A DNA stretch of 64,000 nucleotides from NCBI RefSeq assembly GCF_003253745.1, contig NZ_MZXV01000056.1, positions 124,001 to 188,000 of the forward strand. The letters are read 5' to 3'. Below the pieces are notes generated by a model that was given only the letters and a program-made list of their open reading frames with translations, had not been told where the DNA came from and did no database searches. The translations under genes were made by a program, and so were the position numbers. This document shows, in pieces, positions 1 through 7,189 of this stretch. Positions within the stretch are counted from its first letter, which is position 1, and each line of letters starts with the position of its first letter. The stretch is from Mesorhizobium kowhaii. GTDB taxonomy: Bacteria > Pseudomonadota > Alphaproteobacteria > Rhizobiales > Rhizobiaceae.

Positions 1-78
1 CTGACGATCGAGGCAGCCGCCATGGCCGGCGTGCCGCTGGCCGGCACCAACTGGATACCGGGGAAGAACGGCTTCTGA
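1..78 (+). CDS. mgsC: 3' end of glutamate-synthase-like subunit (partial, probable N-methylglutamate synthase subunit C)
   Basis: An open frame enters from the left edge and ends at a TGA at 76-78, encoding 25 residues that finish GTNWIPGKNGF. This tail is too short to assign on its own. The next genes are a type III glutamine synthetase and four soxBDAG-type genes. In N-methylglutamate pathway operons the FMN-dependent glutamate-synthase-like subunit (MgsC/GlxD) commonly lies beside gmaS, so the name is inferred from context. Family knowledge: that enzyme joins methylamine released from gamma-glutamylmethylamide to a 2-oxoglutarate-derived skeleton. Any other GltB/GlxD paralogue would look the same here. 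Confidence 0.55.
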   Translation: MTIEAAAMAGVPLAGTNWIPGKNGF

Positions 79-128
79 TCAAGAAGGGCCGAAGCCCACC
101 ACAATCGACAAAAAAATGGGGAACTTCC

Positions 129-1436
129 GTGACAGCAGATCTTGCAGAATTCGCAAGGGCGAAAAACGTCAAATATTTCATGATTTCCTACACCGACCTG
201 TTCGGTGGCCAGCGTGCCAAGCTGGTGCCGGCGCAGGCCATCGCCGACATGCAGAAGGACGGCGCCGGCTTTGCCGGGTTCGCCACCTGGCTTGATCTCA
301 CACCGGCACATCCCGACATGCTGGCGGTGCCGGACCCGGATTCGGTGATCCAGCTGCCATGGAGGCCGGAAGTCGCCTGGGTCGCCGCCAACTGCATCAT
401 GGACGACAAGGAGGTCGACCAGGCGCCGCGCAACACGCTGAAGCGGCTGATCGCCGAAGCGGCCAGCGACGGCATGCACGTCAAGACCGGCGTCGAGGCC
501 GAATTCTTCCTGATCTCGCCGGACGGCAAGACGATCTCCGACGAATACGACACGGCGTCGAAGCCCTGCTACGACCAGCAAGCGGTGATGCGCCGCTACG
601 ATGTCATCGCCGAGATCTGCGACCATATGCTGGCGCTCGGCTGGGGCGCCTACCAGAACGACCACGAGGATGCCAACGGCCAGTTCGAGATGAACTGGGC
701 CTTCGACGATGCGCTGGCGACCGCCGACAAGCACTCCTTCTTCAAGTTCATGGTCAAGTCGATCGCGGAAAAGCATGGTCTGCGCGCGACGTTCATGCCG
801 AAACCCTTCCAGGGCCTGACCGGCAATGGCTGTCATGCTCATATCTCGGTGTGGGACAAGGCCGGCAAGACCAACGTCTTCGCCGACAATTCGATGGAAC
901 TTGGCCTCTCGGCCAAGGGCAAGAATTTTCTCGGCGGCATCATGAAGCATGCCTCCGCGCTTGCCGCGATCACCAACCCGACGGTCAATTCCTACAAGCG
1001 CATCAACGCGCCGCGCACCATTTCGGGCGCCACCTGGGCGCCGAACACGGTGACCTGGACCGGCAACAACCGCACCCACATGGTGCGCGTGCCCGGCCCC
1101 GGCCGCTTCGAACTGCGCCTGCCCGACGGCGCGGCCAACCCTTACCTCTTGCAGGCGGTCATCATCGCCGCCGGCCTCGACGGCATCCGCTCGAAGGCCG
1201 ATCCCGGCAAGCGCTACGACATCGACATGTACCAGAACGGCCATACGGTGAAGGGCGCGCCGAAGCTGCCGCTCAACCTGCTCGACGCGTTGCGCGAGTT
1301 CGACAAGGACAAATCGCTGAAGGCGGCGCTGGGTGAGGAATTCTCGTCGGCCTACCTAAAGCTGAAGCACCAGGAATGGAATTCCTATGCTTCGCACTTC
1401 ACGCAATGGGAGCGCGACCACACGCTGGATATCTAG
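129..1436 (+). CDS. gmaS: Type III glutamine synthetase family; probable gamma-glutamylmethylamide synthetase
   Basis: The 435-residue protein has a complete glutamine synthetase catalytic domain: GVEAEFF at 121-127, ANGQFE at 182-187, NGCHAHIS at 233-240, NSYKR near 287 and the ATP/glutamate-binding RFELRLPDGAANPY at 326-339. The start is a GTG at 129, preceded by a GGGG-rich ribosome site. The family uses ATP to ligate an amine to glutamate. Directly upstream is a glutamate-synthase-like gene end and directly downstream are soxBDAG-like genes, which together match the N-methylglutamate pathway. That makes gamma-glutamylmethylamide synthesis from methylamine the likeliest reaction. The alternative is an ordinary GlnT-type glutamine synthetase, which sequence reading alone cannot exclude. 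Confidence 0.82.
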   Translation: MTADLAEFARAKNVKYFMISYTDLFGGQRAKLVPAQAIADMQKDGAGFAGFATWLDLTPAHPDMLAVPDPDSVIQLPWRPEVAWVAANCIMDDKEVDQAPRNTLKRLIAEAASDGMHVKTGVEAEFFLISPDGKTISDEYDTASKPCYDQQAVMRRYDVIAEICDHMLALGWGAYQNDHEDANGQFEMNWAFDDALATADKHSFFKFMVKSIAEKHGLRATFMPKPFQGLTGNGCHAHISVWDKAGKTNVFADNSMELGLSAKGKNFLGGIMKHASALAAITNPTVNSYKRINAPRTISGATWAPNTVTWTGNNRTHMVRVPGPGRFELRLPDGAANPYLLQAVIIAAGLDGIRSKADPGKRYDIDMYQNGHTVKGAPKLPLNLLDALREFDKDKSLKAALGEEFSSAYLKLKHQEWNSYASHFTQWERDHTLDI

Positions 1437-1438
1437 GA

Positions 1439-1484
1439 GCATCGGACCGAAAAGTGCGAAGCGGTTTTCGGGCAAATCCGATGC
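1439..1484. repeat. Rhizobial dispersed palindrome (family 1) after gmaS
   Basis: The outer arms GCATCGGA (1439-1446) and TCCGATGC (1477-1484) flank an inner CCGAAAAGTG...CGGTTTTCGG unit. It begins two bases after the gmaS stop, between two operon genes. Related units occur at 30666-30713 and 56571-56639. In an mRNA it would fold into a hairpin and could protect the upstream 3' end. Confidence 0.75.
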
Positions 1485-1529
1485 GTCAAGAAAGTTCCTG
1501 CGTGGTGCGAGCGACCTCGGAATGAACGT

Positions 1530-2783
1530 ATGAAATACTCGATCTTCTCGCTCGCCCGCGCCGCCCTGTCCGGCCACAAGAACTGGCAGCGCACCTGGCG
1601 CGACGCCAGCCCGAAGGACCGCTACGACGTGGTGATCATCGGCGGTGGCGGCCATGGCCTCGCCACCGCGTGGTTCCTCGCCAGCGAGTACGGCATCAAG
1701 AATGTCGCCGTGCTCGAAAAGGGCTGGATCGGCTCCGGCAATGCCGGCCGCAACACCACCATCATCCGCTCCAATTACGGCCTGCCCGGCAACACCGGCT
1801 TCTACGAATTGTCGATGAAGCTGTGGGAGCGGATGGAGCAGGACCTCAACTACAACACGATGGTCAGCCAGCGCGGCGTCATCAACCTCTACCACTCCGA
1901 CGCACAGCGCGACGCCTATGCGCGGCGCGGCAACACCATGCGCATCAATGGTATCGATGCCGAACTGCTCGACCTCGCCGCGGTCAAGAAGATGATCCCG
2001 TTCCTGAACTTCGACAATGCGCGCTTTCCCGTGCAAGGCGGGCTCTTGCAGCGGCGTGGCGGTACGGCCCGGCATGATGCCGTGGTCTGGGGCTACGCCC
2101 ATGCGGCGAGCGCGCTCGGCGTCGACATCATCCAGAACTGCGAAGTGACGGGCTTTGTGCGCGATGCCAACGGCAAGGTGACCGGCGTCGAGACCTCGCG
2201 CGGCAAGATCGGCGCCGGCAAGGTCGGCATGGCGGTGGCCGGCAGTTCCTCGCGCGTCGCGGCGATGGCCGGCCTGCGCCTGCCGATCGAGAGCCATGTG
2301 CTGCAGGCCTTCGTCTCCGAGGCGATCAAGCCGCTGATCCCTGGTGTCATGACCTTTGGTGCCGGCCATTTCTATGTCAGCCAGTCCGACAAGGGCGGGC
2401 TGGTCTTCGGTGGTGACATCGACGGCTACAATTCCTACGCCCAGCGCGGCAACATGCCTGTCATGGAGGATGTCTGCGAGGGCGGCATGGCGCTGATGCC
2501 GATGATCGGCCGTGTGCGCCTGTTGCGCCAGTGGGGCGGCATCATGGACATGTCGATGGACGGCTCGCCGATCATCGACAAGACGCCGGTCGACGGGCTC
2601 TACCTCAACGCCGGCTGGTGCTATGGCGGCTTCAAGGCGACGCCGGGATCGGGCTTTGTCTTTGCCCATCTTCTGGCCCGCGACACGCCGCACGAAGAAG
2701 CCGCGCGGTTCCGCCTCGACCGCTTCCGGACTGGTGCGATGATCGACGAAAAGGGCCAGGGCGCCCAACCGAACCTGCACTGA
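1530..2783 (+). CDS. mgdA: N-methylglutamate dehydrogenase subunit A (sarcosine oxidase beta-like)
   Basis: The 417-residue flavoprotein belongs to the DAO/SoxB family. An N-terminal dinucleotide-binding motif GGGGHG lies at about 38-43 after a hydrophobic beta strand (VVII). A C-terminal segment with YLNAGWCYGGFKATPGSG is typical of SoxB. It follows gmaS and precedes the small SoxD-like, the large SoxA-like and the SoxG-like subunits, giving the order soxB-D-A-G. In this context the heterotetramer is more likely the dehydrogenase that oxidises N-methylglutamate to glutamate and a formaldehyde-level C1 unit than a true sarcosine oxidase. Substrate choice is inferred from the neighbours; no glyA is seen beside it. 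Confidence 0.82.
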   Translation: MKYSIFSLARAALSGHKNWQRTWRDASPKDRYDVVIIGGGGHGLATAWFLASEYGIKNVAVLEKGWIGSGNAGRNTTIIRSNYGLPGNTGFYELSMKLWERMEQDLNYNTMVSQRGVINLYHSDAQRDAYARRGNTMRINGIDAELLDLAAVKKMIPFLNFDNARFPVQGGLLQRRGGTARHDAVVWGYAHAASALGVDIIQNCEVTGFVRDANGKVTGVETSRGKIGAGKVGMAVAGSSSRVAAMAGLRLPIESHVLQAFVSEAIKPLIPGVMTFGAGHFYVSQSDKGGLVFGGDIDGYNSYAQRGNMPVMEDVCEGGMALMPMIGRVRLLRQWGGIMDMSMDGSPIIDKTPVDGLYLNAGWCYGGFKATPGSGFVFAHLLARDTPHEEAARFRLDRFRTGAMIDEKGQGAQPNLH

Positions 2784-2799
2784 GGACGGACAGGAAACC

Positions 2800-3075
2800 A
2801 TGCGCATTGCCTGTCCCTTCTGCGGCGAACGCGAACTCGGCGAGTTCACCTATCTGGGCGACGCCAAGCCCGTGCGGCCGGCGGCCGGCGCTTCGGAGGA
2901 CGAGGTCTTCGACTATGTCTATCTGCGCGACAATGTCGCCGGCGAGACCAGCGAACACTGGTACCATGGTGGCGGCTGCCGGGCCTGGCTGAAGGTCGGC
3001 CGCAACACGCTGACGCACGAGATTTCTTCGGTTGAGCCGGCGGCCGGCGCTGGGGCTAGGCAGGCCGCGAAATGA
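2800..3075 (+). CDS. mgdB: N-methylglutamate dehydrogenase subunit B (sarcosine oxidase delta-like)
   Basis: A 91-residue SoxD-family protein. It opens with MRIACPFCGERE, whose Cys-x2-Cys pair is part of the zinc site of SoxD proteins, and carries the typical EHWYHGGGCRAWL segment that includes a further Cys. The length is normal for the family. The gene begins 16 bases after mgdA. The following catalytic gene is unusually far away (241 bases) because a long inverted repeat sits between them, so translation coupling to mgdC is lost. The role is structural: SoxD stabilises the flavin-containing alpha-beta core. Confidence 0.85.
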   Translation: MRIACPFCGERELGEFTYLGDAKPVRPAAGASEDEVFDYVYLRDNVAGETSEHWYHGGGCRAWLKVGRNTLTHEISSVEPAAGAGARQAAK

Positions 3076-3096
3076 ATTTTTCTGCTCAGGTCAGTG

Positions 3097-3271
3097 CCGC
3101 CCCTCACCTGCCTGCCGGCATCCTCACCCCGTATAGGGACGGGGAGAGGGGCACTGGCCGCAACCTCGGCGCCCTTTCTGCAACGTCGATGATTGGCGAA
3201 ATCTTCGGTGAAGGCGTCCTTCTCCCCGTCCCTATACGGGGTGAGGATGCCGACAGGGCGATGAGGGGCAG
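3097..3271. repeat. Long inverted repeat inside the mgd operon (family 2)
   Basis: The left arm is about 3097-3153 and the right arm about 3213-3271. They match as reverse complements over roughly 55 bases with few mismatches. Both contain the core CCCCGTATAGGGACGGGGAG or its complement, around a loop of about 60 bases. The short open frame over this region (3072-3320) is made of the repeat and is not credible as a gene. The element would form a very stable stem in the mgdB-mgdC transcript. Confidence 0.85.
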
Positions 3272-3316
3272 CGCAACCCTCTCGCATTTCATCGAACTCA
3301 CAGAGGGTCGGCAATC

Positions 3317-6298
3317 GTGAGTTCCAGTCAATCCCATCGCCTCCCAAGTGGCGGCCTGATCGACCGCTCGGCGCCGCTGAATTTTCGCTTCGACGGCAAG
3401 ACTTTTTCCGGCTTCCAGGGCGACACGCTGGCCTCGGCGCTGATCGCCAATGGCGTCAAGCTGGTCGGCCGCTCGTTCAAATACCATCGCCCGCGCGGCA
3501 TCCTGACCGCTGGATCGGAAGAGCCCAACGCGCTGGTCGAATTGCGCACAGGCGCGCGGCGCGAACCGAACACCAAGGCGACGACGGCCGAGCTCTATGA
3601 GGGGCTCGAGGCCGCCAGCCAGAACCGCTGGCCATCGCTGCGCCACGATGTGATGTCGGTCAACCAGCTGTTCGCGCCGATCTTCGTCGCCGGCTTCTAC
3701 TACAAGACCTTCATGTGGCCGGCGAAATTCTGGGAAGCGATCTACGAACCGGCGATCCGCCGCGCCGCCGGACTTGGCCGCGCGGCAGGCGTTGCCGATC
3801 CTGATCATTACGACAAGGCGTGGGCGCATTGCGATGTGCTGATCGGCGGCTCTGGCCCGGCCGGACTGGCTGCGGCATTGGCTGCCGGACGCTCAGGTGC
3901 CCGTGTCATCCTGTGCGAGGAGGATTTTTCGCTGGGCGGCCGCCTGCTTGCGGACGGCGGCACGATCGATGGCCTGCCGGCAGCCGAGTGGCTGTCGCGG
4001 ACGCTAGCTGAACTGGCGGCGCTGCCAGACGTCCGCATCATGACCCGCATGACGCTGTTCGGCGTCTATGACGGCGGCACCTATGGCGCACTGGAGCGGG
4101 TCAACGACCACTTGCCCTCGCCGCCCGAGCATCAGGTGCGCCAGCGGCTGTGGCGGATCGTGGCCAGGCGCTGCGTCGTCGCCGCCGGCGCGATCGAACG
4201 GCCGATCGTCTTTGTCGGCAACGACACCCCCGGCGTGATGATGGCTTCCGCAATGCGGACCTATGTCGCACGCTATGCAGCAACACCGGCAAAGCGCATC
4301 GCGCTATTCACCAACAATGAGGATGGCTGGCGCACGGTCGAGACCGCACTCGGCTCTGGACTGCAGATCGCAGCGGTCATCGACGCTCGGCCTGACGTAT
4401 CGCCCGCCCACCGTTCCCTCGCCTCCAAGGGTGGCTTTCCGGTGCTGCACGGCTCCGTCAGCGGCGTCGATGGCGGCAAGGATGGTGTCAGGAAAATCGC
4501 TGTGTCACTCACCGGTGGCGCGCGCGCCGAGGTCGAAGCCGACGGGCTTGCCGTCTCCGGCGGATGGAACCCGGCTGTCGGGCTGACCTCCTATCATCGC
4601 GGCCGGCCGAAATGGAGCGACGACATCGCCGCCTTCGTGCCGGATGGCGCGCCTCCTGGAATGGTGGCCGCCGGTGCCGCCAACGGCGCCTTCGGGCTCG
4701 GCGCCTGTCTGGCAGAAGGGTTTACCGCGGGTAGCGCAGCCGCGCATGACGCCGGACACAGCGGCAAGGCCGGCACGGCTCCTGTCGCCGACGACGAGGC
4801 GTTCTCGCTCACACCGCTCTGGCATGTCGCCGGCAAGGGCAAGGCCTTTGTCGACTACCAGCACGATGTCACCGCCTCCGACATCGAACTGGCGCAGCGC
4901 GAAGGCTTTGAATCGGTCGAGCATCTGAAGCGCTACACCACGCTCGGCATGGCCACCGACCAGGGCAAGACCTCCAATGTCGCCGGCCTCGCCATCATGG
5001 CGGCTGTCAGCGGCCGGTCCATTCCCGAGACCGGCACGACGATCTACCGCCCGCCCTATGTGCCGGTCGCCATCGGCGCCTTCGCCGGCCATCACCGCGA
5101 CGAGACGTTCCATGCGACGCGGCTGACGCCGTCGCATCACTGGGCCGCCGAACAGGGTGCTGTTTTCGTCGACACCGGCCTGTGGAAGCGGGCGCAATGG
5201 TATCCGCGGACTGGCGAGAAGGACTGGCTGGAATCGGTGACCCGCGAGGTCAAGGCGGTGCGCGGCGGCGTCGGCTTCTGCGATGTCTCGACGCTCGGCA
5301 AGATCGATGTGCATGGCCCGGATGCCGGCGCCTTCCTCGACCGCGTCTACATCAACACCTTCTCCAACCTCGCCGTCGGCAAGGCGCGCTACGGGCTGAT
5401 GCTGCGCGAGGACGGCATCGTCTATGACGACGGCACGACGTCGCGGCTGGCTGAAGATCACTATTTCCTGACCACCACCACCGCCAAGGCCGGGCTGGTG
5501 ATGCAGCATCTCGAATTCTGCCGGCAGGTGCTGTTTCCCGAACTCGACGTGCAGCTGACCTCGGTCTCAGACCAGTGGGCGCAGTTCTCGATCGCCGGGC
5601 CGAAGACGCGAGACCTGTTGAGGGAAATTGTCGATCCGGCAGAGGACCTGTCCAACGAAGGCTTTCCGTTCATGGGCGCACGCGAAGTGGCGCTGCGCGG
5701 CGGCATCAAGGCGCGGCTGTTCCGCATCTCGTTCTCCGGTGAGATGGCGTTCGAGATTTCGGTGCCGGCGCGCTTCGGCGATGCCATGGCACGCAATCTG
5801 ATGCTGGCCGGCAAGCCCTTTGGTGTAACGCCTTATGGCACCGAGGCGCTCGGCGTCATGCGCGTCGAAAAGGGCCATGTCGCCGGACCGGAACTGAGCG
5901 GCACGACGACGGCCGCCGATCTTGGTCTCGGCAAGATGATGTCGACCAAGAAGGATTTCATTGGTCGCGTCATGGCCGGCCGCGAGGCGCTGGTCGCGCC
6001 GGATCGCCAGGTCGTGGTCGGCGTCAAGCCGACGGACAAGGCGCGCAGGCTACGCTCCGGTGCGCACATCATCCCGAAGGGGCAGACACCTGGCCCGGGC
6101 AACGACCAGGGCTATGTCACCTCGGTCTGCTTCTCGCCGACATCAGACCAGTGGATCGGGCTTGGCTTGGTCGAACGCGGCCGCGAACGCACCGGCGAGA
6201 TCGTCCAAGCGCATGATCCGCTGCGCGGCGAGGACTATGAAGTCGAACTGTGCAATCCCGTCTTCTACGATCCGGATGGAGTGCGCCAGCGTGGCTGA
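3317..6298 (+). CDS. mgdC: N-methylglutamate dehydrogenase subunit C (sarcosine oxidase alpha-like)
   Basis: The 993-residue protein has the full SoxA layout. An N-terminal ferredoxin-like (Fer2_4) segment covers about 15-100, with FQGDTLASALIANG and FKYHRPRGILT. A nucleotide-binding domain starts at CDVLIGGSGPAGLAAAL (172-188). A C-terminal GcvT-type folate-binding domain runs from about 600 to the end and includes GKIDVHGPDAGAFLDR and AFEISVPARFGDA. SoxA-type subunits bind NAD and covalent FMN with the beta subunit, and hand the C1 unit to tetrahydrofolate. The start is a GTG at 3317, right after the repeat at 3097-3271. The 3' end overlaps mgdD by 8 bases. Length is normal for the family. 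Confidence 0.87.
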   Translation: MSSSQSHRLPSGGLIDRSAPLNFRFDGKTFSGFQGDTLASALIANGVKLVGRSFKYHRPRGILTAGSEEPNALVELRTGARREPNTKATTAELYEGLEAASQNRWPSLRHDVMSVNQLFAPIFVAGFYYKTFMWPAKFWEAIYEPAIRRAAGLGRAAGVADPDHYDKAWAHCDVLIGGSGPAGLAAALAAGRSGARVILCEEDFSLGGRLLADGGTIDGLPAAEWLSRTLAELAALPDVRIMTRMTLFGVYDGGTYGALERVNDHLPSPPEHQVRQRLWRIVARRCVVAAGAIERPIVFVGNDTPGVMMASAMRTYVARYAATPAKRIALFTNNEDGWRTVETALGSGLQIAAVIDARPDVSPAHRSLASKGGFPVLHGSVSGVDGGKDGVRKIAVSLTGGARAEVEADGLAVSGGWNPAVGLTSYHRGRPKWSDDIAAFVPDGAPPGMVAAGAANGAFGLGACLAEGFTAGSAAAHDAGHSGKAGTAPVADDEAFSLTPLWHVAGKGKAFVDYQHDVTASDIELAQREGFESVEHLKRYTTLGMATDQGKTSNVAGLAIMAAVSGRSIPETGTTIYRPPYVPVAIGAFAGHHRDETFHATRLTPSHHWAAEQGAVFVDTGLWKRAQWYPRTGEKDWLESVTREVKAVRGGVGFCDVSTLGKIDVHGPDAGAFLDRVYINTFSNLAVGKARYGLMLREDGIVYDDGTTSRLAEDHYFLTTTTAKAGLVMQHLEFCRQVLFPELDVQLTSVSDQWAQFSIAGPKTRDLLREIVDPAEDLSNEGFPFMGAREVALRGGIKARLFRISFSGEMAFEISVPARFGDAMARNLMLAGKPFGVTPYGTEALGVMRVEKGHVAGPELSGTTTAADLGLGKMMSTKKDFIGRVMAGREALVAPDRQVVVGVKPTDKARRLRSGAHIIPKGQTPGPGNDQGYVTSVCFSPTSDQWIGLGLVERGRERTGEIVQAHDPLRGEDYEVELCNPVFYDPDGVRQRG

Positions 6299-6920
6299 GT
6301 TTTCCTGGTCTCCCCGCAGTCCGCTGGACCATGCACTTGTCACCGGCGCGCATGGCGTACGCGACATCGAAGCAGGCATCTCGCTGACGGAAATCCGCAA
6401 TTTCGACCTGATCCAGGTGATGGCGCGGCGCGGCAAAGCGGCCGAACTGGCCAATGCCGCCAAAGGCCGTTTCGGCGTGGCGGCTCCGAATGCGCCCAAG
6501 GCGGTGCAGAGCCAGGACGCCACGCTGATCTGGTCGGGACCGGATCAGTTCTTCGTCCTGTCGAAGGGCGGCAAGCATACGATGGGCACGCTGGCGCCGG
6601 CATTGTCCGGCCCAGCCTCGCTGTCGGACCAGTCGCACGCGCGCGCCCTGATCAGCATTTCCGGGGCCAAGGCCCGCACCATGCTGGCCAAGCTGTCGTC
6701 GATCGACGTGCATCCGGCGGAATTCCCGGTTGGCGCGGCTGCCGCAACCTCGATGGATCACACCAGCGTCACGCTCTGGCGCGGCGGCGATCGGCCGGAT
6801 GGGCAAGCGGTGTTCAACCTGCTGGTGTTTGCGACCTTCGCCGAAAGCCTGTGGCACACGATGCTTGATGCCGCGGCTGAGTATGGTGTTGAGATCGCGC
6901 ATTCGGAGTGGTTGGCGTAG
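6291..6920 (+). CDS. mgdD: N-methylglutamate dehydrogenase subunit D (sarcosine oxidase gamma-like)
   Basis: A 209-residue SoxG-family protein, which resembles a degenerate GcvT domain. I chose the GTG at 6291, which overlaps the mgdC stop by 8 bases. The longer open frame to 5961 lies wholly inside mgdC and gives a low-complexity Arg/Ser-rich translation, so it is not native. The product begins MAEFSWSPRSPLDHAL, the usual opening of SoxG proteins. It completes the soxBDAG-type set; its role is structural within the heterotetramer. It is followed by an inverted repeat, probably the end of this transcript. Confidence 0.83.
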   Translation: MAEFSWSPRSPLDHALVTGAHGVRDIEAGISLTEIRNFDLIQVMARRGKAAELANAAKGRFGVAAPNAPKAVQSQDATLIWSGPDQFFVLSKGGKHTMGTLAPALSGPASLSDQSHARALISISGAKARTMLAKLSSIDVHPAEFPVGAAAATSMDHTSVTLWRGGDRPDGQAVFNLLVFATFAESLWHTMLDAAAEYGVEIAHSEWLA

Positions 6921-6937
6921 CGCTGTCACGCGCCCTT

Positions 6938-7085
6938 CCCTTCTCCCCCTGTGGGAGAAGGTGGCCTTGCGAAGCAAGGTCGGATGAGGGGTGTTCCAGC
7001 TTGGCACCGACGGCACTTCGTCCAACACCCCTCAACCGTCTTGGCGCTATGCGCCAATCCACCTTCTCCCACAGGGGGAGAAGGC
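6938..7085. repeat. Inverted repeat after mgdD (family 3, CTCCCCCTGTGGGAG type)
   Basis: The left arm begins CCTTCTCCCCCTGTGGGAGA (about 6938) and is found inverted at about 7063-7085. A second matched pair, GAGGGGTGTT and AACACCCCTC, lies further in. The short frame over it (6908-7141) is repeat-derived. It sits 18 bases after the mgdD stop and may act as a transcript end or as an RNA-stability hairpin. Confidence 0.8.
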
Positions 7086-7189
7086 AAGAAGGGCCACCTT
7101 CGCCTTGCCAAACGCGACGCCCCTGCTATTCTTGCTGCTAAAATAATTTCACACACAGGCAAACTTGTTTCTCGAATCGCAAGGCTGAG

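Noticed and set aside
1356..2849. Long minus-strand frame opposite mgdA
   Set aside because: Composition (Asp, His, Val, Ala rich with no motif) is the mirror of a GC-rich coding strand, and mgdA has clear FAD motifs.
3072..3320. 82-codon frame between mgdB and mgdC
   Set aside because: It is made almost wholly of the two arms of the inverted repeat at 3097-3271, and its translation has no protein-like motif.
5961..6290. N-terminal extension of the SoxG-like gene
   Set aside because: The region is coding for mgdC in another frame and the extension is Arg/Ser-rich shadow sequence; the GTG at 6291 gives the normal SoxG start.
1530..6920. Call of true sarcosine oxidase (soxBDAG with glycine C1 pathway)
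   Set aside because: No glyA, folD or purU neighbour is seen, whereas a type III GS and glutamate-synthase-like end are directly upstream, favouring N-methylglutamate dehydrogenase.
6908..7141. Short frames between mgdD and the DUF1989-GcvT gene
   Set aside because: They translate the CTCCCCCTGTGGGAG-type inverted repeat and are not conserved-looking proteins.
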